This document shows, piece after piece, positions 1 to 7,686 of a DNA stretch of 40,838 nt. Numbering within the stretch: position 1 is the first letter of the stretch; each line of letters begins with the position of its first letter. Made by a program: the position numbers and the translations under genes. The stretch is from Flavobacteriales bacterium UBA1993. Its GTDB lineage: Bacteria > Bacteroidota > Bacteroidia > Flavobacteriales_G > Salibacteraceae. The notes under the pieces are model-generated. The model worked only from the letters and a program-made list of their open reading frames with translations. It did not search any database and was not told the DNA's origin. The stretch covers positions 1-40,838 of the forward strand of contig DDCZ01000053.1 of assembly GCA_002336485.1 (NCBI GenBank). The letters are read 5' to 3'.

Positions 1-2
1 CA

Positions 3-968
3 ACATTCACAGAAGAGCTTAAGGAGGTCATTCAGTTTGATGCCATCATCCACATAGAAACCATACAGGAACTGTGGTCAGGCTATGGCACCATTGTGCG
101 CCTGCATTTAGCTGGATCGACTGAAAAATCCGTTATTGTTAAACGCATTGCTCCACCTAAAAAAGCGCATCACTCTAGAGGATGGAATTCAGATGCTGGG
201 CACCAGAGAAAGCTGCGGTCATATGAAGTGGAGGCAACTTGGTACACTGAATTTAATGACCGCACCAACGATCAATGTCGCACGCCAAAATTGCTGGGCT
301 ATAGAAGCTTCCCAAGACATTCACTTTTAATTTTAGAGGATCTGAATCAAGCGGGATTCACGTTGCGCAAAAACACTCTGACCAAGGCAGAGATCAAACA
401 ATGCTTGTGGTGGTTGGCGGCGTTTCATGCGCTTTTCATGCATACCAAACCAACGGGCCTGTGGCAAATCGGCACCTACTGGCAACTGGAAACGCGACCA
501 AGTGAATTTGAAGCGATGGCCGAAGGGCCTTTGAAGGATCACGCACATGTCATTCACGAGAAGCTTAATGCATGTCAATTTCAAACCTTGGTGCACGGCG
601 ATGCCAAGTATGCCAATTTCTGCTTTAGTCAAGATGGAGCCGTTTCCGCTGTCGACTTTCAATATGTTGGACGCGGCTGCGGAATGAAGGACGTGGCCTA
701 TTTGATGAGCTGTATAGAAGGAGGAATATCAAGTGATGAAATGCAAGATTCGTTTTTATCACATTACTTCTCCGCACTACGTATTCAGCTTCAGTTGCAT
801 AACGCATCGGTAGACTTCAATGCCTTGGAACAAGAATGGCGCAGCCTCTACCCTATAGCTTGGGCTGATTTCGAGCGATTTCTGGTTGGTTGGGCACCTG
901 GTCATTGGAAATCAAATGCATACTCGAGGAAGAAAGTACTAGAAGCTCTAAAAGAAATTGAAAAATGA
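3..968 (+). CDS. Phosphotransferase of the ecdysteroid/choline-kinase-like (APH) superfamily, 5' end outside window
   Basis: Small-molecule kinase of the aminoglycoside/choline kinase fold; the substrate cannot be told. The Brenner-type catalytic loop HGDAKYANF is at nt 594-620, with the catalytic Asp and Mg-binding Asn, followed by DFQ, the DFG-equivalent, in VDFQYVGRG. This HGDxxxxN plus DFQ pairing is typical of the EcKinase/choline-kinase-like group. The first possible start is a GTG at 96, but the frame stays open to the left edge and the upstream translation (ending in LWSGYGTI just before that GTG) looks like the family's N-terminus, so the true start is outside the window and codon 3 is simply the first complete one. 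The stop is 28 bases before the next gene on the same strand. Family assignment is firm, substrate unknown. Confidence 0.85.
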   Translation, partial: TFTEELKEVIQFDAIIHIETIQELWSGYGTIVRLHLAGSTEKSVIVKRIAPPKKAHHSRGWNSDAGHQRKLRSYEVEATWYTEFNDRTNDQCRTPKLLGYRSFPRHSLLILEDLNQAGFTLRKNTLTKAEIKQCLWWLAAFHALFMHTKPTGLWQIGTYWQLETRPSEFEAMAEGPLKDHAHVIHEKLNACQFQTLVHGDAKYANFCFSQDGAVSAVDFQYVGRGCGMKDVAYLMSCIEGGISSDEMQDSFLSHYFSALRIQLQLHNASVDFNALEQEWRSLYPIAWADFERFLVGWAPGHWKSNAYSRKKVLEALKEIEK

Positions 969-996
969 AGCTTAAGTTGAAGGCTTAAAACCTAAA

Positions 997-1335
997 ATGA
1001 TGAAACAGTTGGTTTTTATTACACTCTTATTATTTACCAGTGCACGTATTAAAGCACAGAAGGTCTTTTCCGTTGATTCGGATTATAAGGCCGATGTGAA
1101 GGTTTTCGTGGTGGACTCAGATTATAAAGCCGATCTTTTGGTCTATAAAGTCGACGCTGATTATAAAGCGGGAGATAACGATGGGAAGTGGTTTTTTACT
1201 GACGCAGACTACAAAGCAAAAAAGAAGATATTCTTTGTTGACGCTGATTATAAAGCGGAATTGAAAATTTTCTTTGTCGACTCAGATTATAAGGCAGGCT
1301 GGAAAGAGGTTTCTAAAAAGCACTTAATGTACTAG
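997..1335 (+). CDS. Secreted 13-residue DYKA-repeat protein (DUF6150-like)
   Basis: 112-residue protein with an N-terminal signal peptide (about residues 1-20, hydrophobic LVFITLLLF, ending near AQ) followed by six near-identical 13-residue repeats of the type VFxVDSDYKADxK. One repeat is lengthened by GDNDGKW. The pattern of regular D-[SA]-D-Y-K-A repeats with one longer WFFTDADY unit matches what I recall of the DUF6150 family in Bacteroidetes, where the repeats are thought to form one compact domain. Function is unknown. Tandem ATG codons at 997 and 1000 both fit the start. It follows the kinase-like gene by 28 bases and may be cotranscribed with it. Signal peptide and repeats are seen directly; the family name is from memory. 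Confidence 0.8.
   Translation: MMKQLVFITLLLFTSARIKAQKVFSVDSDYKADVKVFVVDSDYKADLLVYKVDADYKAGDNDGKWFFTDADYKAKKKIFFVDADYKAELKIFFVDSDYKAGWKEVSKKHLMY
1060..1299 (+). repeat. Six-copy 39-nt coding tandem repeat
   Basis: In-frame tandem repeat within the DYKA-repeat gene. Each unit of about 39 nt encodes a 13-residue VDSDYKAD-type repeat. Synonymous positions differ between copies (GAT/GAC, AAG/AAA), so the copies are old and kept by protein-level selection rather than by recent slippage. Confidence 0.85.
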
Positions 1336-1406
1336 CGCATCGACTGGATGATGTGTTTCGGATCCATTGGATCGCTCCATGTATCTTAATTCGCCGACAA
1401 TAAATT

Positions 1407-1832
1407 ATGGATATGAGTAACAAACAGGATAACCCATTTCAAGACTCGGCATTAACCACCATACTGGTTGTCACAGATATGTCCAAATCAAAAGCCTTTT
1501 ACGTGGATGTTTTGGGTGCGAAAATATTTCGCGAATACGGTGGCGATTCGTTGGTTCTGGAGTTTTTAGGTAACTGGCTTTTGCTTGTCACCGAAGGAGG
1601 CCCAACACCGGATAAACCAATGACCTATTTTAATCCTCCAACAGACATCGATTCCGTAAGTCATGCATACACCATTCGGGTGCAGGATTGCAGAAAGTCG
1701 CACGAAATACTCAAAAACAGAGGTGCGGCATTCATAACACCACCGTCGGATAATGGTGCTGAAACAAGATGCTTCTTTCGAGATCCCGATGGGCATTTAT
1801 TTGAAATAAGTGAATATCGAGCAACGTCGTAA
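1407..1832 (+). CDS. VOC family (glyoxalase/bleomycin resistance-like) protein
   Basis: 141-residue single-domain vicinal-oxygen-chelate protein. It opens with the usual beta strand and helix (TTILVVTDMSKSKAFYVDVLG) and ends with the hallmark CFFRDPDGHLFEISE, in which the final Glu is the usual metal ligand of the second beta-alpha-beta-beta-beta module. VOC proteins include glyoxalase I, dioxygenases and antibiotic-binding proteins; sequence alone does not say which. ATG at 1407 and 1413 (MDM) are both possible starts. Its stop codon directly abuts the ATG of the next gene (TAA-ATG), so the two are almost certainly cotranscribed and possibly translationally coupled. Confidence 0.9.
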   Translation: MDMSNKQDNPFQDSALTTILVVTDMSKSKAFYVDVLGAKIFREYGGDSLVLEFLGNWLLLVTEGGPTPDKPMTYFNPPTDIDSVSHAYTIRVQDCRKSHEILKNRGAAFITPPSDNGAETRCFFRDPDGHLFEISEYRATS

Positions 1833-2630
1833 ATGAATACTAAGTCTAGAATAGCGTCAATACTGAACGCTGATGGTCTGGAGCTTTCAGTGACGGGATT
1901 GCAGCCCTTCTTCCTAAGCGATTTGGAGCTTCAATCGGATCTTGAATTCCAACTCCCCACCAATTTAAGACTGGGCCACTTGGTTGAAAAAATCGTTTCT
2001 GAATTGATTAAGTCCTCTGCGAACTACAGGATCCTATACGAGAACATTCAGTTAATCGAAGACAAAAAAACCATCGGAGAGATTGATTTTGTAGTTGAGG
2101 AAATACACATGAAACAGCTGATCCACATGGAATTGGCTTATAAGTTTTACCTCTTTGACCCCGCGATATCTTCCGAACCGATCAAAAATTGGATCGGTCC
2201 AAATCGGAATGATTCCATGAGGGAGAAACTGGAAAAATTAAAGCGTCAGCAGTTTCCTCTACTCTATCACAACTGCGCTAAATCAATGTTTGAAGATGTT
2301 GACCTGAACAATGTTTCCCAAGCGCTTTGCCTCCTTGTCTCCTTGTTTGTTCCTTACGAATACAAGGGGCATTTTGACCCGGCTTTTGAGAAAGCCATTA
2401 AGGGATATTATTTAAACCTCGAGTCATTCAAAAGCCTTGATGACCCGACCAAAACCTACCATATTCCATCTAAAAAGGAATGGGGAATGGCCCCATCTGA
2501 AAACAAAATGTGGACGAACTATCACGGCGTGGAAGAAAACGTAATCACTAGTTTGAAAGAAGAACAATCTCTCTTGTGCTGGCAAAAGCACAAGGGGTCT
2601 TATTCGGAATTTTTCATTGTTTGGTGGTAG
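1833..2630 (+). CDS. DUF1853 family protein, probable PD-(D/E)XK nuclease-like fold
   Basis: 265-residue protein matching the DUF1853 family: GLQPFFLSDLE near the N-terminus, then GEIDFVVEE followed by HMELAYKFYLFD, then NWIGPNRNDSMREKLEKLK. The GEID...(E)xAxK arrangement resembles a PD-(D/E)XK nuclease core, with GEID supplying an acidic residue and ELAYK the E-x-K pair. No activity has been shown here. The start abuts the VOC stop with no gap. Its stop is separated by a single base from the stop of convergent rapA, so 3' transcript ends must overlap unless termination is very precise. Confidence 0.85.
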   Translation: MNTKSRIASILNADGLELSVTGLQPFFLSDLELQSDLEFQLPTNLRLGHLVEKIVSELIKSSANYRILYENIQLIEDKKTIGEIDFVVEEIHMKQLIHMELAYKFYLFDPAISSEPIKNWIGPNRNDSMREKLEKLKRQQFPLLYHNCAKSMFEDVDLNNVSQALCLLVSLFVPYEYKGHFDPAFEKAIKGYYLNLESFKSLDDPTKTYHIPSKKEWGMAPSENKMWTNYHGVEENVITSLKEEQSLLCWQKHKGSYSEFFIVWW

Positions 2631-2631
2631 C

Positions 2632-5466
2632 TTACATATCCCCTTCTCTGATCAATTGCACTGCGTCCATTCTGACCCGAGCATTAGAAATCAAATCTGT
2701 CAACACATTCTTCTCTTCCAGTGCCGTGCGCACTTCATCGGGTCTAATGGCCTTGTTTCTTTTGTGCAACGAGGCCAAACGACCAATCTCGTGATCCAAA
2801 GTTTGGCTCATGCGTTCAAGCCCGGCCTTCACCTCCTTCACCATTAATTGTTCGGCCATCTCTTCGGCCGCATGAATCATGTTGGGAATTAGCGTCTCGA
2901 CCACTGTTTCATTATCGATAAGGTCGTCTATCTGACCAAACTTCAATTGGGTGTTAAACAAGTCAACTGGGTAGTTCTTTGTAACCGATTCGCCCTTGTG
3001 ATCTACTACCACACGCAATGGCGTACTTGGTAAAAAGCGATCTACATTTACTCCTTTTCTATCGGCAGTCTCAAGTACAAAAATCACTTCAAGAAGAATA
3101 CCTGTGCTACCTGTGCCTTTCAGAACGCCATAGCTTGCGCTGCCCGTGCCCAAACTGAGTACCATATCTATAGCGCCAGTCACCATTGGATGATCCCAGC
3201 TCACGAAGCCTACGTCTTCCCTACTCAACGCCCGCGTGCGATCGAAGGTTACGGATATCCCCTCATCCGGAATGGATGGAAAAGCCTCTCTATTGGCATT
3301 TGCAGGATGTAACAAATATGTTCGTGGCGCCAAATCTTCCATTTCGATTCCATGGTGTTCGAAGATGCTACACATGTAATTCTCAAGCGCCATGTCCTGA
3401 TCCGACGCTTTGATCTTTGTCACCAATTTCTCGGCCACAGCTGGTCTATACGAATTCATTTCAAGCAGTTTGTCACGCCCATTCGCAAGCGTTTTCTTCA
3501 ACTCCTTCAGGTAGACTGCTGTCTCCGCTATTAAGGCCTCCAACTGTGTGTTATTACCTGCAGATTCTGTAGCCGAAGCCACTTCAACTATCCGTTTGTT
3601 GAACAACTGCCCAATTTGGTTTCCGCCTTCAATGTTTTCCTCAAAGGCATTTAGGCCTTCGTGAAACCAGCGCACCAAAACCTCTTGCGGACTGCCTTTC
3701 AAATACGGCACGTGAATCTGAATGTTCTCCGTCTGCCCTATTCGGTCCAAACGACCGATGCGCTGCTCCAACAACTCTGGATGCACCGGTAAATCAAACA
3801 ATACCAAGTGATGCGCAAATTGAAAGTTTCGACCCTCGCTACCGATTTCAGAACAGAGTAGAATGCGTGCGCCATCTGCCTCCGCAAACCATGCGGCATT
3901 TCTATCGCGCTGCACAATGGTGAGGTCTTCATGAAACACACCAACCTTAGCGGTACATAGTTTCTGCAGGGCTCTATCCAGCGCCAACACTTTTGTTTTG
4001 CTCCTGCAAATCAACAAGACCTTCGCTGGGTTGAGTTGCTCGAGCAGCTCCACTAACCATGAGACGCGCGGGTCTTCGGAAAACCAGAACCGCGGTTTTA
4101 CCTTGGCACCCGTTTGGGATTGTTGCTCTTGATCATATTCTTTGGAAAGCCGCTGGATCCATTGCGATTGATTGTTGTCCGCCGTAATGGGAATCAGGTG
4201 TGCTTTTCGGGATGGGAAACCGCTCATGGCAGCACGGGTATTTCTAAACACAACACGCCCTGGGCCATGCTGATCCAATAAATCTTCGATGAGCTGGTTC
4301 TTAATCACCGTGTCCTTTTCCTTTAGCTTAGCCACTCTTTCCGCGCCGAATAGGTTTTCCAGCGTTCCGGCTTCTTTATTACTTAGTGGATTTCCATCCG
4401 AGAGGGCATCAACAATGTTCGCAATGGCCTTATGATCTTTCGATTCGTTGATGAAGGATTGGTAGTCAGCATAACGTTCCGGGTCCAACAATCGGAGACG
4501 TGCAAAATGGCTTTCAACGCCCAATTGCTCTGGTGTGGCTGTTAATAGCAATATTCCCTTTGCCACTTTGCTCAAGCGTTCCACGGTCGCATATTCGGCG
4601 CTGGTATTCTTAAGCGACCATTCTAAATGATGCGCTTCATCTACCACGAGCATATCCCAATTTGCGGATATGGCCTGTTGGGCTCGTTTTGGTGAATTGG
4701 CTAAAAAGGACGTGCTGCACAAAATCAATTGGTCATCCAAGAACGGATTTCCATCTGGTGCGCCCTCATCTAGGGCTTTGCATCGTTCTTCGTCAAATAT
4801 GTTGAACCAAAAGTTGAAGCGCCGAAGCATTTCAACAAACCACTGATGAACTAGGGAATCTGGCACCAAGATCAATACCCGTGATGCCTGACCACTGAGC
4901 AACAATCGATGCAAGATCAAACAAGCCTCAATCGTTTTACCAAGTCCAACCTGGTCAGAAAGCAAGACCCGCGGTGCGTAGCGCGAACTGACCTCATGTG
5001 CGATGTATAGCTGATGAGGAATCAGACCAATGCGTCCGCCTACAAATCCATTGATCGGAGAAATTCGGCGCTTGTAGTCGAACTCCAACGTTTTTCTTCT
5101 CAAAGCAAAGATGTCGGGTGTATCAACATCGCCCATAATAAGGCGATCGCTTACGCCATGCTTTACAGATACATCTCCCAAGTCTGCTTCAGACAATACA
5201 CCGTCTGGTCCGATGTAAAGCAGCAGGTCACCACTGTCTTGCACGCGCTCAATAAGAAATGGCTGTTTGTTTTGATCCACAACAGTGTCTCCCGACTTAA
5301 AAACGACCCTTCTTAGAGGTGCATTCTCGATGGCGTATTGCCGCGATTCGCCCGAAGCTGGGAACTCGATTTGTACGCGGTTCTTTTCTGTGTTCAGCAC
5401 CACACCTACTCCTAGTTCAGGCTCGCCCTCACTTGTCCATCTTTGACCTGGATAAAAATCCTCCAT
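2632..5466 (-). CDS. rapA: RNA polymerase-associated SNF2-type ATPase RapA (HepA)
   Basis: 944-residue Swi2/Snf2-type ATPase, close to the 968 residues of E. coli RapA, which recycles RNA polymerase stalled after termination. The N-terminal Tudor-like region (about 1-110) begins FYPGQRWTSEGEPELG. Walker A GLGKT has K177, and the DEAH box is residues 276-279. Motif III is LLLTATPEQLG. The C-terminal helicase lobe carries SEIGSEGRNFQ and EQRIGRLDRIGQ. The RapA-specific tail includes DHPMVTGAID. Residue 172 is Gln where RapA and SNF2 proteins usually have Glu (DEVGLGKT). RapA is best known from gammaproteobacteria, so its presence in a Bacteroidota background suggests transfer or an under-noticed clade. 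It is transcribed alone and convergently with the DUF1853 gene. Confidence 0.92.
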   Translation of the reverse strand: MEDFYPGQRWTSEGEPELGVGVVLNTEKNRVQIEFPASGESRQYAIENAPLRRVVFKSGDTVVDQNKQPFLIERVQDSGDLLLYIGPDGVLSEADLGDVSVKHGVSDRLIMGDVDTPDIFALRRKTLEFDYKRRISPINGFVGGRIGLIPHQLYIAHEVSSRYAPRVLLSDQVGLGKTIEACLILHRLLLSGQASRVLILVPDSLVHQWFVEMLRRFNFWFNIFDEERCKALDEGAPDGNPFLDDQLILCSTSFLANSPKRAQQAISANWDMLVVDEAHHLEWSLKNTSAEYATVERLSKVAKGILLLTATPEQLGVESHFARLRLLDPERYADYQSFINESKDHKAIANIVDALSDGNPLSNKEAGTLENLFGAERVAKLKEKDTVIKNQLIEDLLDQHGPGRVVFRNTRAAMSGFPSRKAHLIPITADNNQSQWIQRLSKEYDQEQQSQTGAKVKPRFWFSEDPRVSWLVELLEQLNPAKVLLICRSKTKVLALDRALQKLCTAKVGVFHEDLTIVQRDRNAAWFAEADGARILLCSEIGSEGRNFQFAHHLVLFDLPVHPELLEQRIGRLDRIGQTENIQIHVPYLKGSPQEVLVRWFHEGLNAFEENIEGGNQIGQLFNKRIVEVASATESAGNNTQLEALIAETAVYLKELKKTLANGRDKLLEMNSYRPAVAEKLVTKIKASDQDMALENYMCSIFEHHGIEMEDLAPRTYLLHPANANREAFPSIPDEGISVTFDRTRALSREDVGFVSWDHPMVTGAIDMVLSLGTGSASYGVLKGTGSTGILLEVIFVLETADRKGVNVDRFLPSTPLRVVVDHKGESVTKNYPVDLFNTQLKFGQIDDLIDNETVVETLIPNMIHAAEEMAEQLMVKEVKAGLERMSQTLDHEIGRLASLHKRNKAIRPDEVRTALEEKNVLTDLISNARVRMDAVQLIREGDM

Positions 5467-5738
5467 ACGCTCTACTCTTCCGTCTTAAACATTGTGTTGA
5501 CACATAAAAAGCGCAAGGTCATAAATCTTTGGTTCGATAGGAGAGCCTTCCAATTTTTTGGTGGGTTTTACGGGTAGACCACTTTTCATTTCCTGAAATC
5601 ATGAAAACATTATAGCGAAAACGGCAAGCGGGATTTATTGCAATTAAATATCTAGTCAATCGTTCGTTGTAACGATAGAAAATGCCCCTTAAGAATAATA
5701 GCCTATTTGTCTTTTTGTAGTTGTTGGAAGAAAGTAAA

Positions 5739-6227
5739 ATGAAAGGTTCGATTGAAATTTATCTCAAATGGCTAATCGGGTTAACCCTAATGGCTATCAT
5801 CACCCCATTTGTTTATTTGAAAATTGGCCCTGGCGGATATGAGTATTATGGTCCAGATGTACCTGACATTTATATTCTTGGCGGAACCATTTTAGGGAAA
5901 GATAGAAGTTGGTGGGTGATCAATTTTTCGTACAAATTTCAACTTACAGCAATGTTGACTTATTTGATACTAATTACCATCTGCTATCTAAAACTCAAAA
6001 AGGGAAAAATTGAAAAGTGGCCTCCAATCTTAAGTTTGATTCTGCTTGTGCTGTTTCCCTTTTGGTTAGCGATGTACACAGATCATGTAATTAACAATAG
6101 TGACTATGCCGACTTGACCATTTATCCGCATGTTGGCCTTTTGGTGTATGGCGTAGGTTTAGTACTTAACCTTGTGTTACTCATCAAGATGAAGAAATAC
6201 CACCTAACAACAAAGGCTCCTATGTAA
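5739..6227 (+). CDS. Four-helix integral membrane protein of unknown function
   Basis: 162 residues from the ATG at 5739. The frame could begin at TTG 5721, but GGAAG at 5726-5730 lies eight bases before the ATG and supports the later start. Four hydrophobic spans are visible: about WLIGLTLMAIITPFVYL, MLTYLILITICYL, ILSLILLVLFPFWLAMY and VGLLVYGVGLVLNLVLLI. There is a Tyr- and Gly-rich extracytoplasmic loop (GGYEYYGPDVPDIY) between the first two. I do not recognise a family. It lies divergently from rapA across about 270 bases and about 90 bases before the next small gene. Confidence 0.75.
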   Translation: MKGSIEIYLKWLIGLTLMAIITPFVYLKIGPGGYEYYGPDVPDIYILGGTILGKDRSWWVINFSYKFQLTAMLTYLILITICYLKLKKGKIEKWPPILSLILLVLFPFWLAMYTDHVINNSDYADLTIYPHVGLLVYGVGLVLNLVLLIKMKKYHLTTKAPM

Positions 6228-6320
6228 AACAACAATCTCCAGAAGATTGAATCGAGTAAATGTGACGAGTAAGAATATTAAACTACGTTTAGCTCCTAAA
6301 CTTGACCCACAACACACCAC

Positions 6321-6644
6321 ATGATAAAACAAGCTGAAAAACCATCCGCAGAAGCGAAAGCCTTATCGCTATTCTTAATGGCATATAAATCCAAAGACCC
6401 GATTTATAAGGAGAAGTTGAAACGTATAAACAAGCGATGGGATCTAGTGAAAACGAACGCAATCAGCAAAACCGAATACATGGAAGAGGTGCTGAGCATG
6501 CTAGAATCTTATGGAGGTTATTCAGTTGTGGTCGAGAAAACCGTTCAATTTTACATTGAAACAACGGGCGAATGGAAGTTGAAGGGTGAGGACAAATATT
6601 GTATGGATGCAAAGGTGTTTGTCGAAAAGTTCGCGAAGAAGTAA
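6321..6644 (+). CDS. Hypothetical small cytoplasmic protein
   Basis: 107-residue Lys- and Glu-rich soluble protein with no signal peptide or membrane span. The predicted character is mainly helical (EKLKRINKRWDLVKTNAISKTEYMEEVLSM), followed by a beta-like stretch YSVVVEKTVQFYIET. No family recognised. It starts at an ATG after a 93-base gap and ends 20 bases before the dipeptidase ATG, so it probably shares that transcript. Codon use looks like its neighbours. Confidence 0.65.
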   Translation: MIKQAEKPSAEAKALSLFLMAYKSKDPIYKEKLKRINKRWDLVKTNAISKTEYMEEVLSMLESYGGYSVVVEKTVQFYIETTGEWKLKGEDKYCMDAKVFVEKFAKK

Positions 6645-6664
6645 CCCAACAGCAAAGAACCCAC

Positions 6665-7654
6665 ATGAAACATCCAGTAATTGATCTGCATTGCGACCTG
6701 CTCGCACATATGCTCAACATGGCGCATCCGGATCCTTTCAATAGAGAAGGCATCGCATGCTCCTTTCCAGCATTGGCCGAAGGCAATGTGAAGCTGCAAG
6801 TGATGGCCATATTCACCGCTACCAAGAAGGGAAGCACGGCATTGGCCCTGAGACAAAGTGAGATCTTTAAATCCTTTCTTTCCAGATTTCCCGAGGATTG
6901 CACCTTGGTGCATGACTTAAACACCCTGAATGAAATCGCGACTTCATCCAAGTTGGGCATGACGGCAGCCATTGAGAACGCCTCTGGATTTTGCGAAGAG
7001 GATGAACCGCTGGAAATTGGGTTTGATCGATTAGAGCAAATCATCTCAAACACCACGCGCATTCTATACATTGGATTCACCCACCACGCCGAGAATAGAT
7101 TTGGCGGAGGGAATAACAGCGGAATCGGTCTGAAGGAGGATGGTGAAAAACTGCTTCAGTACTTAAATGGGAAGAAGATCGCCGTAGACTTTTCACATGC
7201 CAGTGATGCCCTGGCGCAAGACATGCTGGGTTATATCAGTGCGCATGATTTGGACATCCAAATTCTCGCAAGCCACTCAAATTACCGCACTGTTTTCGAT
7301 CATGTACGTAACCTGCCAGACAATCTAGCCCCGGAAATCATCAAACGTGGAGGACTCATTGGAGTTAACTTTTTGAGGGCGTTTGTAAACAACGATGACC
7401 CGAATGTGCTGTATGAGCACATCAATCACGGGATCCAACTTGGAGGTTCAACCTCCATTTGCTTCGGTGCAGACTACTTCTGTACGGACACACACCCCGA
7501 TCGAACACGCGTTCCATTTTATTTTGACGAGCATGCCGATGCCACCCGGTATCCGTCCATTCTAGAAGCCATTTCCGAACAGGTTTCTCCGGACATTATT
7601 GAAGGTATCAGCAGTAAAAATGTGATCAACTATTTGAACAAGCTTTGGACGTAA
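6665..7654 (+). CDS. Membrane dipeptidase-like metallohydrolase (peptidase M19)
   Basis: 329-residue TIM-barrel zinc dipeptidase of the renal dipeptidase family, which splits dipeptides and D-amino-acid-containing peptides. The binuclear metal ligands are visible: H9 and D11 in DLHCD, E104 in AAIENAS, H178 in FSHAS and H204 in ASHSNYR. The open frame reaches back to 6599, but that would overlap the preceding gene and add residues unlike the family, while MKHPVIDLHCD from ATG 6665 is a natural M19 start. No signal peptide is seen, so the enzyme is probably cytoplasmic. It ends 32 bases before the convergent T9SS protein gene. Confidence 0.93.
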   Translation: MKHPVIDLHCDLLAHMLNMAHPDPFNREGIACSFPALAEGNVKLQVMAIFTATKKGSTALALRQSEIFKSFLSRFPEDCTLVHDLNTLNEIATSSKLGMTAAIENASGFCEEDEPLEIGFDRLEQIISNTTRILYIGFTHHAENRFGGGNNSGIGLKEDGEKLLQYLNGKKIAVDFSHASDALAQDMLGYISAHDLDIQILASHSNYRTVFDHVRNLPDNLAPEIIKRGGLIGVNFLRAFVNNDDPNVLYEHINHGIQLGGSTSICFGADYFCTDTHPDRTRVPFYFDEHADATRYPSILEAISEQVSPDIIEGISSKNVINYLNKLWT

Positions 7655-7686
7655 TCTAACAATTACACTTCCAATCTTTAGTCGAT

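Noticed and set aside
1060..1299. Regular 39-base repeats could be read as a CRISPR array
   Set aside because: The whole stretch is one open frame with a signal peptide in front, the units differ at synonymous sites, and there are no unique spacers between identical repeats.
5583..5607. TTTTCAT...ATGAAAA inverted repeat between divergent rapA and membrane protein genes
   Set aside because: AT-rich arms of 7 bases with a bulged interior are expected by chance at this composition; no T tract and no partner site.
5659..5676. ATCGTT(6)AACGAT inverted repeat upstream of the four-helix membrane protein
   Set aside because: Arms are only 6 bp and no second copy was seen, so I do not call it an operator.
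6599..6664. Longer start for the M19 dipeptidase
   Set aside because: It overlaps the preceding gene by 46 bases and adds residues before the family's natural DLHCD start.
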